Position numbers and translations under genes: made by a program. Shown piece by piece: positions 63,650 to 64,000 of a stretch of 64,000 bases of DNA. Positions within the stretch are counted from its first letter, which is position 1. Every line of letters starts with the position of its first letter. The notes beneath the pieces were generated by a model. It saw nothing but the letters and a program-made list of their open reading frames with translations. It did no database searches and was not told where the DNA came from. The stretch comes from Notospermus geniculatus (Eukaryota > Nemertea > Pilidiophora > Heteronemertea > Lineidae): contig NMRB01000618.1 of the NCBI GenBank assembly GCA_002633025.1, forward strand, positions 188,318-252,317. Reading direction: 5' to 3'.

Positions 63650-64000
63650 GAGTTCCGAACGAACGTATATGGTAGGCCGGAGTGGACTTAATTCTTATAT
63701 AATTGACCCATTAAATGTTATTTTATGGATACATACATTCGGCAATTAATGGGTCCATTATTTCAGCCAATAGCGTCTTGTTTTTATATGGACTCATTAA
63801 TTCGAATATATGAACCCATTATTTCGAATATAACCTAGAATCGCTTCTAAGACATCACTGCATAATTTTCGATTAGTGACGCCTTCTCCACCACGTTGAA
63901 GTCACATGTTAGTCATACAATTGGCATTACGACAGGCCTGTGAATAGGGCCGTAAACGTGCTATTATAATGAGTTTTGACGAAGGGTCATTGATTTCGTT
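63650..64000. other. Intron sequence at window edge
   Basis: No exon. AATGGGTCCATTATTT, GACTCATTAATTCGAATATA and GAACCCATTATTTCGAATAT form a small imperfect inverted repeat. Confidence 0.4.

Overview
The window is nuclear DNA from an invertebrate animal, most likely a marine deuterostome (echinoderm, hemichordate or cephalochordate). The evidence is: short coding exons with GT-AG splice sites and predominantly phase-1 introns; extracellular mosaic domains (laminin-G-like, kringle, discoidin-like); L2/CR1-type LINE tails; tRNA-derived SINE heads; and a very high density of small inverted-repeat transposons. There are no bacterial features (operons, Shine-Dalgarno sites, CRISPR). I cannot name the species. 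Two long N gaps (17402-18216 and 47750-47945) and seven single Ns mark assembly joins; several single Ns hide duplicated or missing sequence, so spacing across them is unreliable.

Layout. 0.9-4.5 kb: SINE and LINE remnants, including a LINE split by a 1 kb insertion, then an array of palindromes. 4.6-6.0 kb and 20.2-20.8 kb: minus-strand exons of one or two extracellular-domain genes. 6.0-19.4 kb and 20.9-35.3 kb: almost wholly repeats. These include a duplicated block (12.1-16.1 kb and 29.1-30.7 kb) whose second copy preserves the pre-insertion state of sites where the first copy carries a TTAA element and a mariner-like element.

36.5-44.7 kb: the main feature, a large and nearly intact Helentron-class rolling-circle transposon. 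Its first reading frame (about 2,100 codons) runs OTU-type cysteine protease, helitron-type zinc region, HUH/Tyr Rep nuclease and PIF1-like helicase, then the start of an exonuclease-endonuclease-phosphatase (EEP) domain interrupted by a single N. The rest of the EEP domain follows in another frame. A second, two-exon gene encodes an RPA-like single-strand DNA-binding protein. A degenerate minisatellite (45.0-47.05 kb), itself carrying a roughly 970 bp foldback, follows. Rep nicking and strand transfer, helicase unwinding and RPA coating would together support rolling-circle transposition.

47.5-54.6 kb: further inverted-repeat elements, including a hAT-like element with a perfect 8-bp target duplication nested in a TTAA element. 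55.3-63.7 kb: plus-strand exons of a probable mosaic extracellular gene: a 24-nt microexon, a LamG-like exon, an unassigned acidic exon, a discoidin-like half-domain exon, a complete kringle exon and another half-domain exon, continuing past the window edge. Exon limits come from splice motifs and phase matching only; no transcript or database evidence was available.
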